The notes beneath the pieces are model-generated. The model was not told the origin of the DNA. It saw nothing but the letters and a program-made list of their open reading frames with translations, and did no database searches. From Pseudomonas sp. PSB18 (GTDB taxonomy: Bacteria; Pseudomonadota; Gammaproteobacteria; Pseudomonadales; Pseudomonadaceae): a DNA stretch of 64,000 nucleotides. Location of the stretch: positions 310,001 to 374,000 of the forward strand of contig NZ_NOIN01000005.1 in assembly GCF_014596565.1 (NCBI RefSeq), in the 5' to 3' direction. A program made the translations under genes and the position numbers. Positions 19,719-29,267 of this stretch are shown here, one piece after another; position 1 is the first letter of the stretch; every line of letters begins with the position of its first letter.

Positions 19719-22700
19719 TTACACCCTCGCATCCCCCCCCTCCATTGCCTTCCCCGTTGTCCTGCGCGTGCGGTGCTTCAACCACTCCAACACGTCGTCG
19801 ACATAAGTGAAAATCACCGGCACCACCAACAGACTCAACAACGTCGAAGTCAGCAAGCCCCCCATCACCACCACGGCCATCGGCTGCCTGAAGCTGGGGT
19901 CTTCACCCATGCCCAGCGCGGTGGGCAACATACCTGCGCCCATTGCGATGGTGGTCATCAGAATGGGACGGGCACGCTTGTGGCAAGCATCCACCAACGC
20001 GTCATATCGACTCAGGCCGTAGTCGCGTCGAGCCATGATCGCGTACTCCACCAACAGAATGGAGTTCTTGGTCACGATCCCCATCAACATCAGCAAACCG
20101 ATGACCGATGGCAGGGAGAAGCTGAAATTGCACACCAACAACGCCACCAGGGCACCGCCTAAGGAGAGTGGCAGTGCCGAAAGAATCGTGGCCGGCTGCA
20201 GGAAATCGTGAAACAGCAACACCAGGACCGAATAGATACAGAACACACCGATGGCCATGGCCAGGCTGAAACTTCCGAACAATTCAGTCATCAGTTGCAA
20301 CTCGCCCTGCTCCACCCTTTTTACCTCGGGTGGGAGATTGCGCATCGCCGGTAGCTGACTGGCTTCGGCCATGACTTCACCCAGGTTGCGCCCGTTGAGT
20401 TCGATGGACAGGGTGATATTGCGCAAGCGATCGAGCCGACTGATCTGCGCCGGCCCACTGCCCATGCTGATCTCTCCCAACGAGGACAGGGCAACCTGGC
20501 CGTCACGGCCGGTCACCCGTAGCTGGTTGATGCTCTGCAGATCGTCACGCAGCAGCGAATCCATGCGCACCCGCACATCTACCTGACGCTGCGACAAGTT
20601 GATTTTCCCCAACTGCGAGGAGTATTCGCCGTAGGTCGCCATGCGCAAGGTATCGGCGATTTCCTGGCTGGTGATACCCAGCTCCGCCGCGCGGGCGAAG
20701 TCTGGGCGCATCTGGATTTCCGGGCGTTGCAGGGCGCTGCTGGAGGTGACGTTGCCGATCCCGTGCAGCTCGCGCAGTTGCGGTTCCAGCGCGCTCGCCG
20801 TGCGCTCCAGCAGGTCGCCGTCGTCGCTCGCCAGGACGATATTGAGCTTCTCACCGCTCCCGTCGCCCCCGACATTGATCCGTACGCCGGGCAGTGTACG
20901 CAGCACCTCGCGCATTTGTGCCTCGACTTGCACCTGTTTGAGATCACGCTGGTTCCGATCCACCAGATCCACCGTCAGGATGGCGTCGCCGGCGCCGGTT
21001 ATATCGGCCGGCCCGGCCCCCGAACTGCTGGCCGTCCCCACCGAGATGAACACATGCTTGACCGGAGGCATCTCGCTCAGTCTTTCGCTGGCCTGCAATG
21101 CCATCGCGGTGGTTTGCTCCAGCGTCGTGCCGGGAGGCAGCTCCAGGGTTATCCGGCTGCGACCGACGTCCTGGGCTGGCAAGAAGCTGGTGGGCAACAA
21201 CGGCACCAGAGCAAGGGCTCCGATGAAAAACAGGCTGGCCAGGACCATCGTGGTTTTGCGACGGGACAGGCTGGCATGGATCCACCCAAGGTAGCGGGTC
21301 ATCAACGGGCCGTCGTGCTCGGTATCGGTCTTGGCCTTGAGGAAATAGGCCGCCATCATCGGGGTCAGCACCCGGGCCACCAGCAGCGAAAACAGCAGCG
21401 CCACCGAGGCGGTCACGCCGAACTGGCGAAACAGTTTGCCAGCCACCCCGCCCATGAAGGCCGTGGGCAGAAACACCGCGACCAGGGTGGCGGTCGTGGC
21501 GAGCACCGCCAGGCCGATCTCATCCGCGGCTTCGGTGGCCGCCTGAAGCGGCGTCTTGCCCATGCGCAAGTGCCGGGCAATGTTCTCGATTTCGACGATG
21601 GCATCGTCCACCAACACACCGATGACCAACGCCAGGGCCAGCAGGGAGACGGCGTTGAGCGTGAACCCGGCCAGGTACATCACGCCAAAGGTGGGGATGA
21701 TCGACAACGGCAACGCCGTGGCGACGATCAGCGTGGCGCGCCAATCCCGCAGGAACCACCAGACCACCAGCACCGCCAGCAACATGCCTTCGTACAGCAG
21801 GTTCATCGAGTCGTGGTAGTTGGCGAGCACGGCCTTGACCGTATCGCTGGCCTCGTCGATGCGCACGTTGGGATGCTGCTGCACAAACTCGTCCATGCGC
21901 TGGCGCACGTCGTTGGCGACACCGATATCGGAGAATCCCAGTGAGCGGGTGACCTGGAAACCGATCACCGGCTTGCCGTCGCGAAAAGCCCGGCTGCTGC
22001 GCTCGGCATGGGTGTCGCGAATCTCTGCCAATTGGTTCAACGCCAGCAGACGCCCATCGCCGCTGGGAATATCGATGGCACCGAGGGCCGCTGGATCATC
22101 GATGGCCCCCAAGGTGCGCACGGCCTGCTGGCCGCTGCCCAGATTGCCCTGGCCACCGGAATTGTCCTTCTGCATCGCCCTCAGTTGCCCGGCGACGTCC
22201 GCGACGCGAATGCCCAACCCGGCCATCAGGGCCGGATCGAGATTGACCTGGACCTCCCGATCCACCCCGCCGATACGTGAAATCAGGGCCACGCCCGGCA
22301 CCGACAGCAGCTGCTTGCTCAGCTCGTTGTCGACAAACCACGACAGCGCTTCCTCGTCCAGGACGTCGGAAGCGATGACATAGGTCAGCAGCGGCGATGC
22401 ACTGGTGGTCAGCCGGGACACCGAAGGTGTATCCAGGCTGGCCGGCAATTGCGGCATGGCGCTGTCGACCGCGTTGCGCACTTCGTTGAGCGCCTCGTTG
22501 CCATCCTTATCGATGTCGAAACTGACGCTGATGCTGACGGCGCCGTCGGTGATGACGGTCGTCACGTGCTTGAGCAGGCGCAAGGACGTGAGCTTATCCT
22601 CGATCTTGCGCGCCACCTCGGTTTCCAGTTGTTCGGGGGCCGCCCCCTCCAACGAGGCGCTGATCACCACCACCGGCAGGTCCATGTCAGGAAAGTCCTG

Positions 22701-22802
22701 GATGGCAAGCTTGCCAAAGCCCAACAGGCCGAAGAGCGTGAGCAGGATGAACAGCATCACGGCCGGGACCGGATAGCGGATCGACAAGGCTGAAATATTC
22801 AT
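19719..22802 (-). CDS. pseC: RND efflux pump inner-membrane transporter (PseC-like)
   Basis: 1027 residues, full length for a hydrophobe/amphiphile efflux RND protein. It starts with the standard SIRYPVPAVMLFILLTLFGL first helix and has the duplicated 6+6 helix layout with two large periplasmic loops. The TM4 proton-relay Asp pair appears in IGVLVDDAIVEIENI. Its start overlaps the stop of the adaptor gene by four bases (ATGA), so adaptor and pump are translationally coupled. The neighbourhood matches PseABC, the exporter of syringomycin/syringopeptin in P. syringae. Export of the lipopeptide made here is the likely job. It uses the proton motive force and works with the two genes upstream. 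Confidence 0.85.
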   Translation of the reverse strand: MNISALSIRYPVPAVMLFILLTLFGLLGFGKLAIQDFPDMDLPVVVISASLEGAAPEQLETEVARKIEDKLTSLRLLKHVTTVITDGAVSISVSFDIDKDGNEALNEVRNAVDSAMPQLPASLDTPSVSRLTTSASPLLTYVIASDVLDEEALSWFVDNELSKQLLSVPGVALISRIGGVDREVQVNLDPALMAGLGIRVADVAGQLRAMQKDNSGGQGNLGSGQQAVRTLGAIDDPAALGAIDIPSGDGRLLALNQLAEIRDTHAERSSRAFRDGKPVIGFQVTRSLGFSDIGVANDVRQRMDEFVQQHPNVRIDEASDTVKAVLANYHDSMNLLYEGMLLAVLVVWWFLRDWRATLIVATALPLSIIPTFGVMYLAGFTLNAVSLLALALVIGVLVDDAIVEIENIARHLRMGKTPLQAATEAADEIGLAVLATTATLVAVFLPTAFMGGVAGKLFRQFGVTASVALLFSLLVARVLTPMMAAYFLKAKTDTEHDGPLMTRYLGWIHASLSRRKTTMVLASLFFIGALALVPLLPTSFLPAQDVGRSRITLELPPGTTLEQTTAMALQASERLSEMPPVKHVFISVGTASSSGAGPADITGAGDAILTVDLVDRNQRDLKQVQVEAQMREVLRTLPGVRINVGGDGSGEKLNIVLASDDGDLLERTASALEPQLRELHGIGNVTSSSALQRPEIQMRPDFARAAELGITSQEIADTLRMATYGEYSSQLGKINLSQRQVDVRVRMDSLLRDDLQSINQLRVTGRDGQVALSSLGEISMGSGPAQISRLDRLRNITLSIELNGRNLGEVMAEASQLPAMRNLPPEVKRVEQGELQLMTELFGSFSLAMAIGVFCIYSVLVLLFHDFLQPATILSALPLSLGGALVALLVCNFSFSLPSVIGLLMLMGIVTKNSILLVEYAIMARRDYGLSRYDALVDACHKRARPILMTTIAMGAGMLPTALGMGEDPSFRQPMAVVVMGGLLTSTLLSLLVVPVIFTYVDDVLEWLKHRTRRTTGKAMEGGDARV

Positions 22803-23905
22803 GGCTGGGCGACCTGGGATTGCACGAGGGTCACACTCGCGCCGTCATTGAGGAAGGCGCCGCCGGCGCGCACGATACGGGCCGCCTGATCATCCAGCCC
22901 ACTCAGGATCTCCACAGCCTCGTGCATCCGCCTGCCCACCACCACCGGTCGCTGGACCACGCGCATGTCGTCGCTGAGGGTGAACACATAGGAACGGCCA
23001 TCACGCAGGATCACTGCCGTGTCCGGTACCGTGAGGGCTTCGCGGGGCGCCAGTTCGATCTGGCCGCTGGCGTACATGCCGGCCTGGGCGGGACTGCCGG
23101 TGGGCAGGGAGATATACACCAGGGCCCGGCTGGTCTTGGTGCTCAAGGTAGGCGACACCAACCGTACCTGCCCTTCCAGGCTCTGCCCGCCCGGTAACGT
23201 CAACCGGGCAACCTGACCGGCCTGCACCTGGGCCAACTGGCGGGCATCCAGCTCGGCCTGCCATTCGATGCGACCGTCGCGCACCAGGCGAAACAGCTCG
23301 TCGCCGGCGGACAACACTTTGCCGAGCAGCGCCGTGCGCGCGGAGACGATGCCGTCGTCCACCGCCACGATACGCGTCTGCCGGAGTCTGATCCGGGTAC
23401 TTTGCAGTTCCGCCCTGGCCCCGGCCAGGTCAGCCTCGGCCAACGCCACCTTGATGCGGTAGTCTTCGCGCTGCTGCTCCGACAAGGCGCCGCCCTGGCC
23501 GACGACCCGGGCACGGCGGTCGTTGGACCTGGCCTGTTCCAGGTTGGCCACCGCCTGGGCGACCAAAGCCTTCTGCTTGCTTTCCTCGGCGAGCACCGTG
23601 TCAGAGGCCAGCGTTGCCAGCAATTGCCCCTTCTTTACCCGGCTGCCCACATCGGCTTCAAGGCTGGCGATACGCAGGCCGCTGGTCTCGGCATTGATGA
23701 CCGCTTCCTGCCAAGGTGCCAGTGCACCGTTGGCGAACAGCAGTTGCGGCCAGAGTTGGGGCCGGACCTGGACCACCTCCACGCTCAGGCTGCTGATGCT
23801 GGGGGCGGCCGCGACCGGCTCGGCGCCTCGGCGAAACGTCAGCAAGATCGCCACGACCGCGAGCACGGCAATTGTCAGCAGGATTTTTCGCAACGTCGGC
23901 CTCAC
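22799..23905 (-). CDS. pseB: RND efflux periplasmic adaptor (PseB-like)
   Basis: 368 residues if translation starts at the GTG at 23905, which overlaps the outer-membrane gene's TGA as GTGA and has GGAGAGG upstream. The longer ATG start at 23959 (386 residues) would overlap that gene by 58 bases. The protein then begins MRPTLRKILLTIAVLAVVAI, a clean membrane anchor. A membrane-fusion-protein pattern follows: a lipoyl-like half (FANGALAPWQEAVINAETSG), an alpha-hairpin (about LVAQAVANLEQARSNDRRAR), and a barrel domain. It links the inner-membrane pump to the outer-membrane channel. Confidence 0.85.
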   Translation of the reverse strand: MRPTLRKILLTIAVLAVVAILLTFRRGAEPVAAAPSISSLSVEVVQVRPQLWPQLLFANGALAPWQEAVINAETSGLRIASLEADVGSRVKKGQLLATLASDTVLAEESKQKALVAQAVANLEQARSNDRRARVVGQGGALSEQQREDYRIKVALAEADLAGARAELQSTRIRLRQTRIVAVDDGIVSARTALLGKVLSAGDELFRLVRDGRIEWQAELDARQLAQVQAGQVARLTLPGGQSLEGQVRLVSPTLSTKTSRALVYISLPTGSPAQAGMYASGQIELAPREALTVPDTAVILRDGRSYVFTLSDDMRVVQRPVVVGRRMHEAVEILSGLDDQAARIVRAGGAFLNDGASVTLVQSQVAQP

Positions 23906-25332
23906 ACGCCCTCTCCGTTCGATGTCGGGTGCCGAGCCAGCGGCTGACTGGTTTGCCATCCGCCGCCCAATGCCTTGTACAGGGCGATCCAGTAGCGAAC
24001 CTGATCCTGTTGCAAGGTGATCAATTCGATTTCCGCCGTCAGCGCCTGGCGGCGTGCAGTTTCGCGGTCCAGCAGACTGACGCTGCCAGCCTGCCAGTTG
24101 CGGTCGATAGCCTCGAACGACTCTCGAAAGCCGGCGGTGGAACGCTCAACATCGGACTCCCGCCGCCGCGCCGCATCGAGGCGCACCAAGGCCTGTTCGA
24201 CCTCCATGACACTGGTGCGCAGCGTCTGGCGATAGACCGCGAGAGCCGCGTCGTAAGAAGCCCTGGCACCGTCCACCGCCGCACGACGTTTGCCGCCGTC
24301 GAACAGGGGCACCGACAACACCGGACCCAGCGACCAGGAGCGGTTGTGTTGTCCCACCGTGTTGCCGACCGAAAATGTGCCGGACAGGCTCAGGCTCGGC
24401 AGTCGGTCGGCCTGGGCCACGCCGATCTCGGCATTCGCCGCCGCCAGTTCCCGTTCGCTGGAGGCCACATCCGGGCGCTGGCGCAGCAGGTCGGCAGGAA
24501 TTTGCTGCACGTTGAGTCCGGCAGGCTCCGGCAGTTGCGCCGGGGTCTTGCCGAGCACGCCGAGCAACCGCTCCTCATCGCCCCCGGTCAACGCCACCAG
24601 GCTTTTGAGCAGCACCTCGCATTCGCTTTGCTGCTGGACCAAAGCTGCCGCGCTGCTGGCGGCACTGGCATCGGCCAGGGCGGCGTCGGCGGACGATGTG
24701 AAGCCGGCACCAAACGACTGACGGGTGATGCGCGCCGTGTCTTGTTGCGACTGGGCCTGATCCCTGTAGGCCAGCACCAGTTTCTGGCAGCCACGGTATT
24801 GCACGTAGTAGTCGCCCACCTGTGCCGCCAGTGAGACCCGCGCGTCATGCCAGTCATCCACCCGCGCCTCGACCCGTGAGCGGGCGGCTTCGTTATTGCG
24901 CCGCAGCTTGCCGAACAGGTCGAGCTCCCACGCCGCGTCCAGCGCGGCGGAGGAACCTGAGCCGCCCAGGCGCTGGGGCCCCGTCTGCTGCCCGCCACGC
25001 CCCTTGGATAACTGGCCATCGACCTTGGGCAAGGCATCGGCGGCATCACTGTCCGCAGTCGCCCGTGCCAGTGCGATATTGGCCCACGCCTGGTCCATCG
25101 ACGGACTGTCGGCTTCGGCCAGGCGCAACAGCTCGGCCAATGCCGGGTCGTCGAACTGCTGCCACCAGTCGGCCAAGGCGGCCACAGACGCGCCATGGGG
25201 CAAGGGGGCCTGCCATTTGCTCGCGACCGGAACGGCGGGCACCCGATAATCCGGCCCCAATACGCAGCCGCTCAGCACCGCCGCACACAGAGTCGCCAGC
25301 AGTAGGTTTTCCCGGAGCTTGAAGACATGCAT
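23902..25332 (-). CDS. pseA: OprM/TolC-type outer-membrane efflux lipoprotein (PseA-like)
   Basis: 476 residues. The lipobox LSGC places the lipidated Cys at 23 after a short signal peptide (LLLATLCAAV). The rest is the NodT/OprM family: two repeats with long coiled-coil helices, including LRLAEADSPSMDQAWANIAL early and LRQRPDVASSERELAAANAE in the second half. It is the first gene of the pseA-pseB-pseC unit and shares a 4-base overlap with pseB. The ribosome site before ATG 25332 is weak. A perfect TetR-style dyad lies 26 bases upstream of the start. Divergent from dat. Confidence 0.87.
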   Translation of the reverse strand: MHVFKLRENLLLATLCAAVLSGCVLGPDYRVPAVPVASKWQAPLPHGASVAALADWWQQFDDPALAELLRLAEADSPSMDQAWANIALARATADSDAADALPKVDGQLSKGRGGQQTGPQRLGGSGSSAALDAAWELDLFGKLRRNNEAARSRVEARVDDWHDARVSLAAQVGDYYVQYRGCQKLVLAYRDQAQSQQDTARITRQSFGAGFTSSADAALADASAASSAAALVQQQSECEVLLKSLVALTGGDEERLLGVLGKTPAQLPEPAGLNVQQIPADLLRQRPDVASSERELAAANAEIGVAQADRLPSLSLSGTFSVGNTVGQHNRSWSLGPVLSVPLFDGGKRRAAVDGARASYDAALAVYRQTLRTSVMEVEQALVRLDAARRRESDVERSTAGFRESFEAIDRNWQAGSVSLLDRETARRQALTAEIELITLQQDQVRYWIALYKALGGGWQTSQPLARHPTSNGEGV

Positions 25333-25357
25333 AGGTTTTTTGGAGGCCTGGCAAAAG

Positions 25358-25372
25358 TGAACGAACCGTTCA
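25358..25372. promoter_or_regulatory. Candidate operator dyad upstream of the RND operon
   Basis: TGAACGAACCGTTCA is a perfect 6+3+6 dyad. Its form and its position just before the first gene of an efflux operon resemble TetR/AcrR-type repressor sites. No TetR gene is present in the window. A second perfect dyad, GGTTATTTAACC, lies at 25394-25405. The rest of the 339-base pseA-dat gap is a REPIN and unassigned sequence. Confidence 0.45.
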
Positions 25373-25511
25373 GGGACGCGGCAGATTTGATGAGGTTATT
25401 TAACCCTGGGGCCGGTTTTGTGTCTGGCGTGGGAAACGGGGACAGGTGCCGGCCAGAAAGCTCGCGATAAATGCAGAGGCCTGCTGAAATGGCCCGGACC
25501 TGCGAATACCC

Positions 25512-25606
25512 CCCTGTGGGAGCGAGCCTGCTCGCAATAGCGGCGGTACCTGCACCCTCGATGCGACTGCCCTACCGCTATCGCGAGCAGGCTCGCTCCC
25601 ACAGGG
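25512..25606. repeat. REPIN between pseA and dat
   Basis: CCCTGTGGGAGCGAGCCTGC at the left is mirrored by GCAGGCTCGCTCCCACAGGG at the right; the inverted pair is about 95 bases long. It lies in the divergent promoter region, 66 bases before the dat start. Confidence 0.9.
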
Positions 25607-25671
25607 TCTTGCGCAGAGCCTACGGGTGTCCTGCGCCCGCCTCCCTTTCCATAGCCAACGGATGATCGAAC

Positions 25672-27012
25672 ATGGAAGCACTCAGTTACCTCGAAAATAT
25701 CGAGTCGAATGCGCGAACCTATGCGCAGACTTTCCAACGGCTATTTGTCAGCGGCAAGGGGATGCGGATCAAGGACGCCAGCGGCCAGGAATTTCTCGAT
25801 TGCCTGTCGAACGCCGGGACTCTGGCCTTGGGGCACAACCCAGCGGAAGTCCGGGACGCCGTGATGGCGTTTCTCGCCAGCGATCATCTGCAGCAGGCCC
25901 TCGACCTGGCGACGCCGGCCAAGCATGCCTTCGTGCAGGAGCTGTTCTCGATGCTGCCGGCGAACATGCGCGAGACCAGCAAGATCCTGTTCTGTGGGCC
26001 CAGCGGTTCGGATGCCGTCGAAGCCGCCATCAAGCTGGCCCGCCACTACACCCGGCGCTCGCCGCTGATGGCTTTTCACGGCGGCTATCACGGAATGACC
26101 GCCGGGGCCTTGTCGGCGATGGGCAAGCTGTCGCCGAAAACCGGTGACGGTCTTATCGCCCAGGGCACGCATTTCCTGCCGTTCCCCTATCGATTCCGCT
26201 GCCCCTTCGGTACCGATGGCGAACACACCGATCAATTGTCCATCGACTATATCCGCACCGTGCTGTCGGACCCCGAAGGAGGCGTCGCCAAACCGGCGGC
26301 GGTGATCGTCGAGGTGGTGCAAGGCGAAGGCGGATGTATCCCGGCCTCGGCCAACTGGCTGCGGGCACTGCGGGAAATCACCTTGGAGCAGGACATCCTG
26401 TTGATCGTCGACGAAGTCCAGACTGGCCTGGGTCGCACCGGCAGCACCTTTGCCATCGAGCACGCGGGTATCGTGCCGGACATCCTGGTGCTGTCAAAAG
26501 CCATCGGCGGCGGCTATCCGCTCGCGGTCGTGGTCTATGCCGAACACCTGGATACCTGGGGCCCGGGAATGCATGCCGGGACGTTCCGTGGCAACCAGAT
26601 AGCGATGGTCGCCGGGGCTGCAACCATGCGTCAGATCAGGAAAGACAACCTGGTCGCCAATGCCGCCCGGATGGGCGAACGCCTGGAGAACGGCCTTCAA
26701 GAGATCGCGCAGCGGTTTTCCTTCATCGGCGACATCCGCGGTCGCGGCTTGATGATCGGCGTGGAAATCACCCAACCGACCACCACCCAACGCGCCGGCC
26801 AGGCCGACGGCGCCCTGGCCCATGCGATCAAGCTCAAGTGCTTCGACAATGGTTTGATGATGGAAACCGGAGGACGCCACGGCGCGGTACTCAGGTTCCT
26901 GCCACCCCTGACCATCACCGAGGGTGAAGTCGACATGGTCCTGGACCGGTTTGAACAGTCACTCGGAAAAGTCGTCGAAACACGCCCTCAGGTGGCACGC
27001 GAAGCAGTCTGA
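25672..27012 (+). CDS. dat: Diaminobutyrate-2-oxoglutarate aminotransferase (Dab supply)
   Basis: 446 residues, class-III PLP aminotransferase. The PLP-binding core is visible: CGPSGSDAVEAAIKLAR, the YHG loop (FHGGYHGMTAGAL), the Asp of IVDEVQTGLGRTG, and the Schiff-base Lys K276 in LSKAIGGGYPL. The sequence fits the DAB-aminotransferase group (EctB/PvdH/Dat), which converts aspartate semialdehyde and glutamate into L-2,4-diaminobutyrate. Module 7 of the neighbouring NRPS has a Dab pocket, so this enzyme should provide that precursor. The start ATG 25672 has no strong ribosome site. It is a + strand gene between two - strand export units. Confidence 0.88.
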   Translation: MEALSYLENIESNARTYAQTFQRLFVSGKGMRIKDASGQEFLDCLSNAGTLALGHNPAEVRDAVMAFLASDHLQQALDLATPAKHAFVQELFSMLPANMRETSKILFCGPSGSDAVEAAIKLARHYTRRSPLMAFHGGYHGMTAGALSAMGKLSPKTGDGLIAQGTHFLPFPYRFRCPFGTDGEHTDQLSIDYIRTVLSDPEGGVAKPAAVIVEVVQGEGGCIPASANWLRALREITLEQDILLIVDEVQTGLGRTGSTFAIEHAGIVPDILVLSKAIGGGYPLAVVVYAEHLDTWGPGMHAGTFRGNQIAMVAGAATMRQIRKDNLVANAARMGERLENGLQEIAQRFSFIGDIRGRGLMIGVEITQPTTTQRAGQADGALAHAIKLKCFDNGLMMETGGRHGAVLRFLPPLTITEGEVDMVLDRFEQSLGKVVETRPQVAREAV

Positions 27013-27051
27013 AAAACCACCCTTTGCAGCACGCCGACACCCGCTCCCCTC

Positions 27052-27141
27052 TGTGGGAGCGGGCTTGCTCGCGAAGGCGGCGGCATATCCAACATCAGTG
27101 CAAGCTGAGCCGCCGCTATCGCGAGCAGGCTCGCTCCCACA
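27052..27141. repeat. REPIN downstream of dat (first)
   Basis: TGTGGGAGCGGGCTTGCTCG at the left, GCGAGCAGGCTCGCTCCCACA inverted at the right. It starts 39 bases after the dat stop. With the next REPIN it fills the dat-macB convergent gap. Confidence 0.9.
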
Positions 27142-27187
27142 CTTGATCTGTGCCGACCGCAATATCCGCAACAACCCCAATCATAAC

Positions 27188-27275
27188 TGTGGGAGCGAGC
27201 CTGCTCGCGATGGCGTCGGCTCAGCCAACATAGAGGCTGATGCACTACCGCTATCGCGAGCAGCTCGTTCCCACA
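27188..27275. repeat. REPIN downstream of dat (second, right arm decayed)
   Basis: The left arm TGTGGGAGCGAGCCTGCTCG is intact. The right arm reads GCGAGCAGCTCGTTCCCACA, with one base lost and one changed relative to the usual arm. It ends 28 bases before the macB stop. Confidence 0.85.
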
Positions 27276-27303
27276 GAGGACAGCGGTGCTGGCCCCGAAT
27301 ACC

Positions 27304-29265
27304 TCAATCCCGCGCCAAGGCGTTGATCGGATCCAGCCGCGCCGCGTTGCGTGCAGGTACGAAGCCGAACACGATGCCGATGAGTGTCGAGCAGACGACC
27401 GCGGTGATGATCGATCCCATCGAAAACACCATCTGCCATTCCTTGACGAAGATCGAAAAGACGTAGCCGATGCTGAACGACAAACCGATGCCAATCGTCC
27501 CTCCGAGCAGGCACACCATCACCGCTTCCACCAGGAACTGCTGGCGTATGTCGGACTGACGTGCCCCCACCGCCATGCGTATGCCGATTTCACGGGTTCG
27601 CTCGGTCACCGACACCAGCATGATGTTCATCACGCCGATACCGCCCACCACCAGTGAGATGACCGCGATGAGCGAAAGCAACAGGGCCAGCGACTGGCTG
27701 GTCTTCTGCACCGTCTGCATCACGCTGTCGAGGTTGTAGGTGAAGAAGTCCTTGGTGCCATGGCGCTGCGTCAGCAGCTTGACCACGTTGTCTTCCACCA
27801 GCTTGCTCGGCTGCCCGTCCTTAATCCGGACCGTGACGCTGTCCAGGAAACGCTGGCCCAGCAAGCGCCCCGCCGCCGTTTCATAGGGCATCCAGATATT
27901 CAGGTTCTTGCTGGTGTTGAAGACGCTCTTGCGGTCCTCGGTCACGCCGATGACGGTGCAAGGCAGGTTGTCGACGAGGATCACCTTGCCCAGCGGATCC
28001 GTGTGCGAGCCGAACAGTCGCTGGCTGGTGTTATGGTCGATCACCACCACTTGCGACTGCCGCCGGGAATCGTCCTTGTTGAACGCTACGCCTGAGCCGA
28101 TCTTGATCCCGCGGACCTGGAAGTAACTCTCGCTCACACCGTTGACGGTCGCATTGACGTCGATGTTCTGGTACCGCAACAGCAGGTTGCGCCCAAGGTT
28201 GGGGGTGGCACTGTCGATGTAGTACAGGTCGGCCAGCGCCGTGACGTCGGAGAGCACCAGGGTTTCGATTGCCGTCGAGCGGCTGTCGCCCCAGTCGGCT
28301 CCGGGCATGATCTCGATGGTATTGCTGCCGATTGCTTCGATGTCCTTGAGGACATATTGCTTGACCCCTTCGCCGATGGCCACGATCGACACCACCGACG
28401 TGATACCGATGATGATACCCAGCATCGTCAGCAGCGTTCGCATCCGGTGTGAGATCAGCGCCACCCATGCCATGTTGAACGCTTCGCTGAACAGCCCGAA
28501 GCTGGCAAGCAGCCGGTTCGACGGCTTGACCTTGGCCGGTGGCGTGCCTTGCGGCGGCTGGTCTTCCATGGATCGCTGCGGATTGGCCCGATCGCTGACG
28601 ATCTCGCCGTCGCGGATCTCGATGATGCGTTGGGCGTAGGCCGCCACTTTGTCATCGTGGGTCACGATGATCACCGTGTGCCCCGCCGCGTTGAGTTCCA
28701 GCAGGATCTTCATCACCTCCTTGCCGCTGGCGGTGTCCAGTGCCCCGGTGGGTTCGTCGGCGAGGATGATCTCGCCCCCGTTCATCAAGGCTCGGGCGAT
28801 ACTCACCCGCTGCTGCTGCCCGCCGGAAAGCTGGCTGGGTCGATTGGCCAGGTGCCCGGTCAACCCCAGGCGTCCCAGCAACTCCCCGGCACGGTTGTGC
28901 CGTTGCGACTCGGCGGCGCCGGCATAGATGGCCGGCATCTCGACGTTATGCAAGGCACTCAGGTGTGGCAGCAGGTGATAACGTTGGAAGATGAAACCGA
29001 AATGATCGCGACGCAGCTCCGCCAGCTCGTGATCGTCCATCGAGCCGGTTTCGCGCCCATTCACTTTATAGCTGCCGGAACTCGGATGATCGAGGCAGCC
29101 GAGCACATTCATCAGGGTGGATTTGCCGGAGCCGGACGCCCCCGTGATCGCCACGATTTCCCCGGCGTTGATCGTCAGGTTGATGTCCTTGAGCGCGATG
29201 AACGCTTTTTCGCCCGCTTGAAAGCTACGGGTGATCCCCTCGAGTTCCAACAGTGGTCGCGTCAT
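27304..29265 (-). CDS. macB: MacB-family ABC exporter (ATPase-permease)
   Basis: 653 residues. The N-terminal ATPase domain has Walker [10 protein letters not shown] (42-50), signature [15 protein letters not shown], and Walker [12 protein letters not shown] first transmembrane helix near 275-295 is followed by a large periplasmic domain and three more helices at the C-terminus ([20 protein letters not shown] and downstream), the MacB topology. MacB works with a MacA adaptor and an outer-membrane channel, by mechanotransmission. It starts two bases after the macA stop. In P. corrugata the pair following the corpeptin NRPS is named crpD/crpE, and in P. syringae PseEF is similar. Lipopeptide export is the likely role. 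Confidence 0.9.
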   Translation of the reverse strand: MTRPLLELEGITRSFQAGEKAFIALKDINLTINAGEIVAITGASGSGKSTLMNVLGCLDHPSSGSYKVNGRETGSMDDHELAELRRDHFGFIFQRYHLLPHLSALHNVEMPAIYAGAAESQRHNRAGELLGRLGLTGHLANRPSQLSGGQQQRVSIARALMNGGEIILADEPTGALDTASGKEVMKILLELNAAGHTVIIVTHDDKVAAYAQRIIEIRDGEIVSDRANPQRSMEDQPPQGTPPAKVKPSNRLLASFGLFSEAFNMAWVALISHRMRTLLTMLGIIIGITSVVSIVAIGEGVKQYVLKDIEAIGSNTIEIMPGADWGDSRSTAIETLVLSDVTALADLYYIDSATPNLGRNLLLRYQNIDVNATVNGVSESYFQVRGIKIGSGVAFNKDDSRRQSQVVVIDHNTSQRLFGSHTDPLGKVILVDNLPCTVIGVTEDRKSVFNTSKNLNIWMPYETAAGRLLGQRFLDSVTVRIKDGQPSKLVEDNVVKLLTQRHGTKDFFTYNLDSVMQTVQKTSQSLALLLSLIAVISLVVGGIGVMNIMLVSVTERTREIGIRMAVGARQSDIRQQFLVEAVMVCLLGGTIGIGLSFSIGYVFSIFVKEWQMVFSMGSIITAVVCSTLIGIVFGFVPARNAARLDPINALARD

Positions 29266-29267
29266 GG

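Noticed and set aside
27052..27275. Repeated inverted elements as a possible CRISPR array
   Set aside because: The repeats are inverted REP pairs of the Pseudomonas type, few in number, with unequal spacing and no cas genes.
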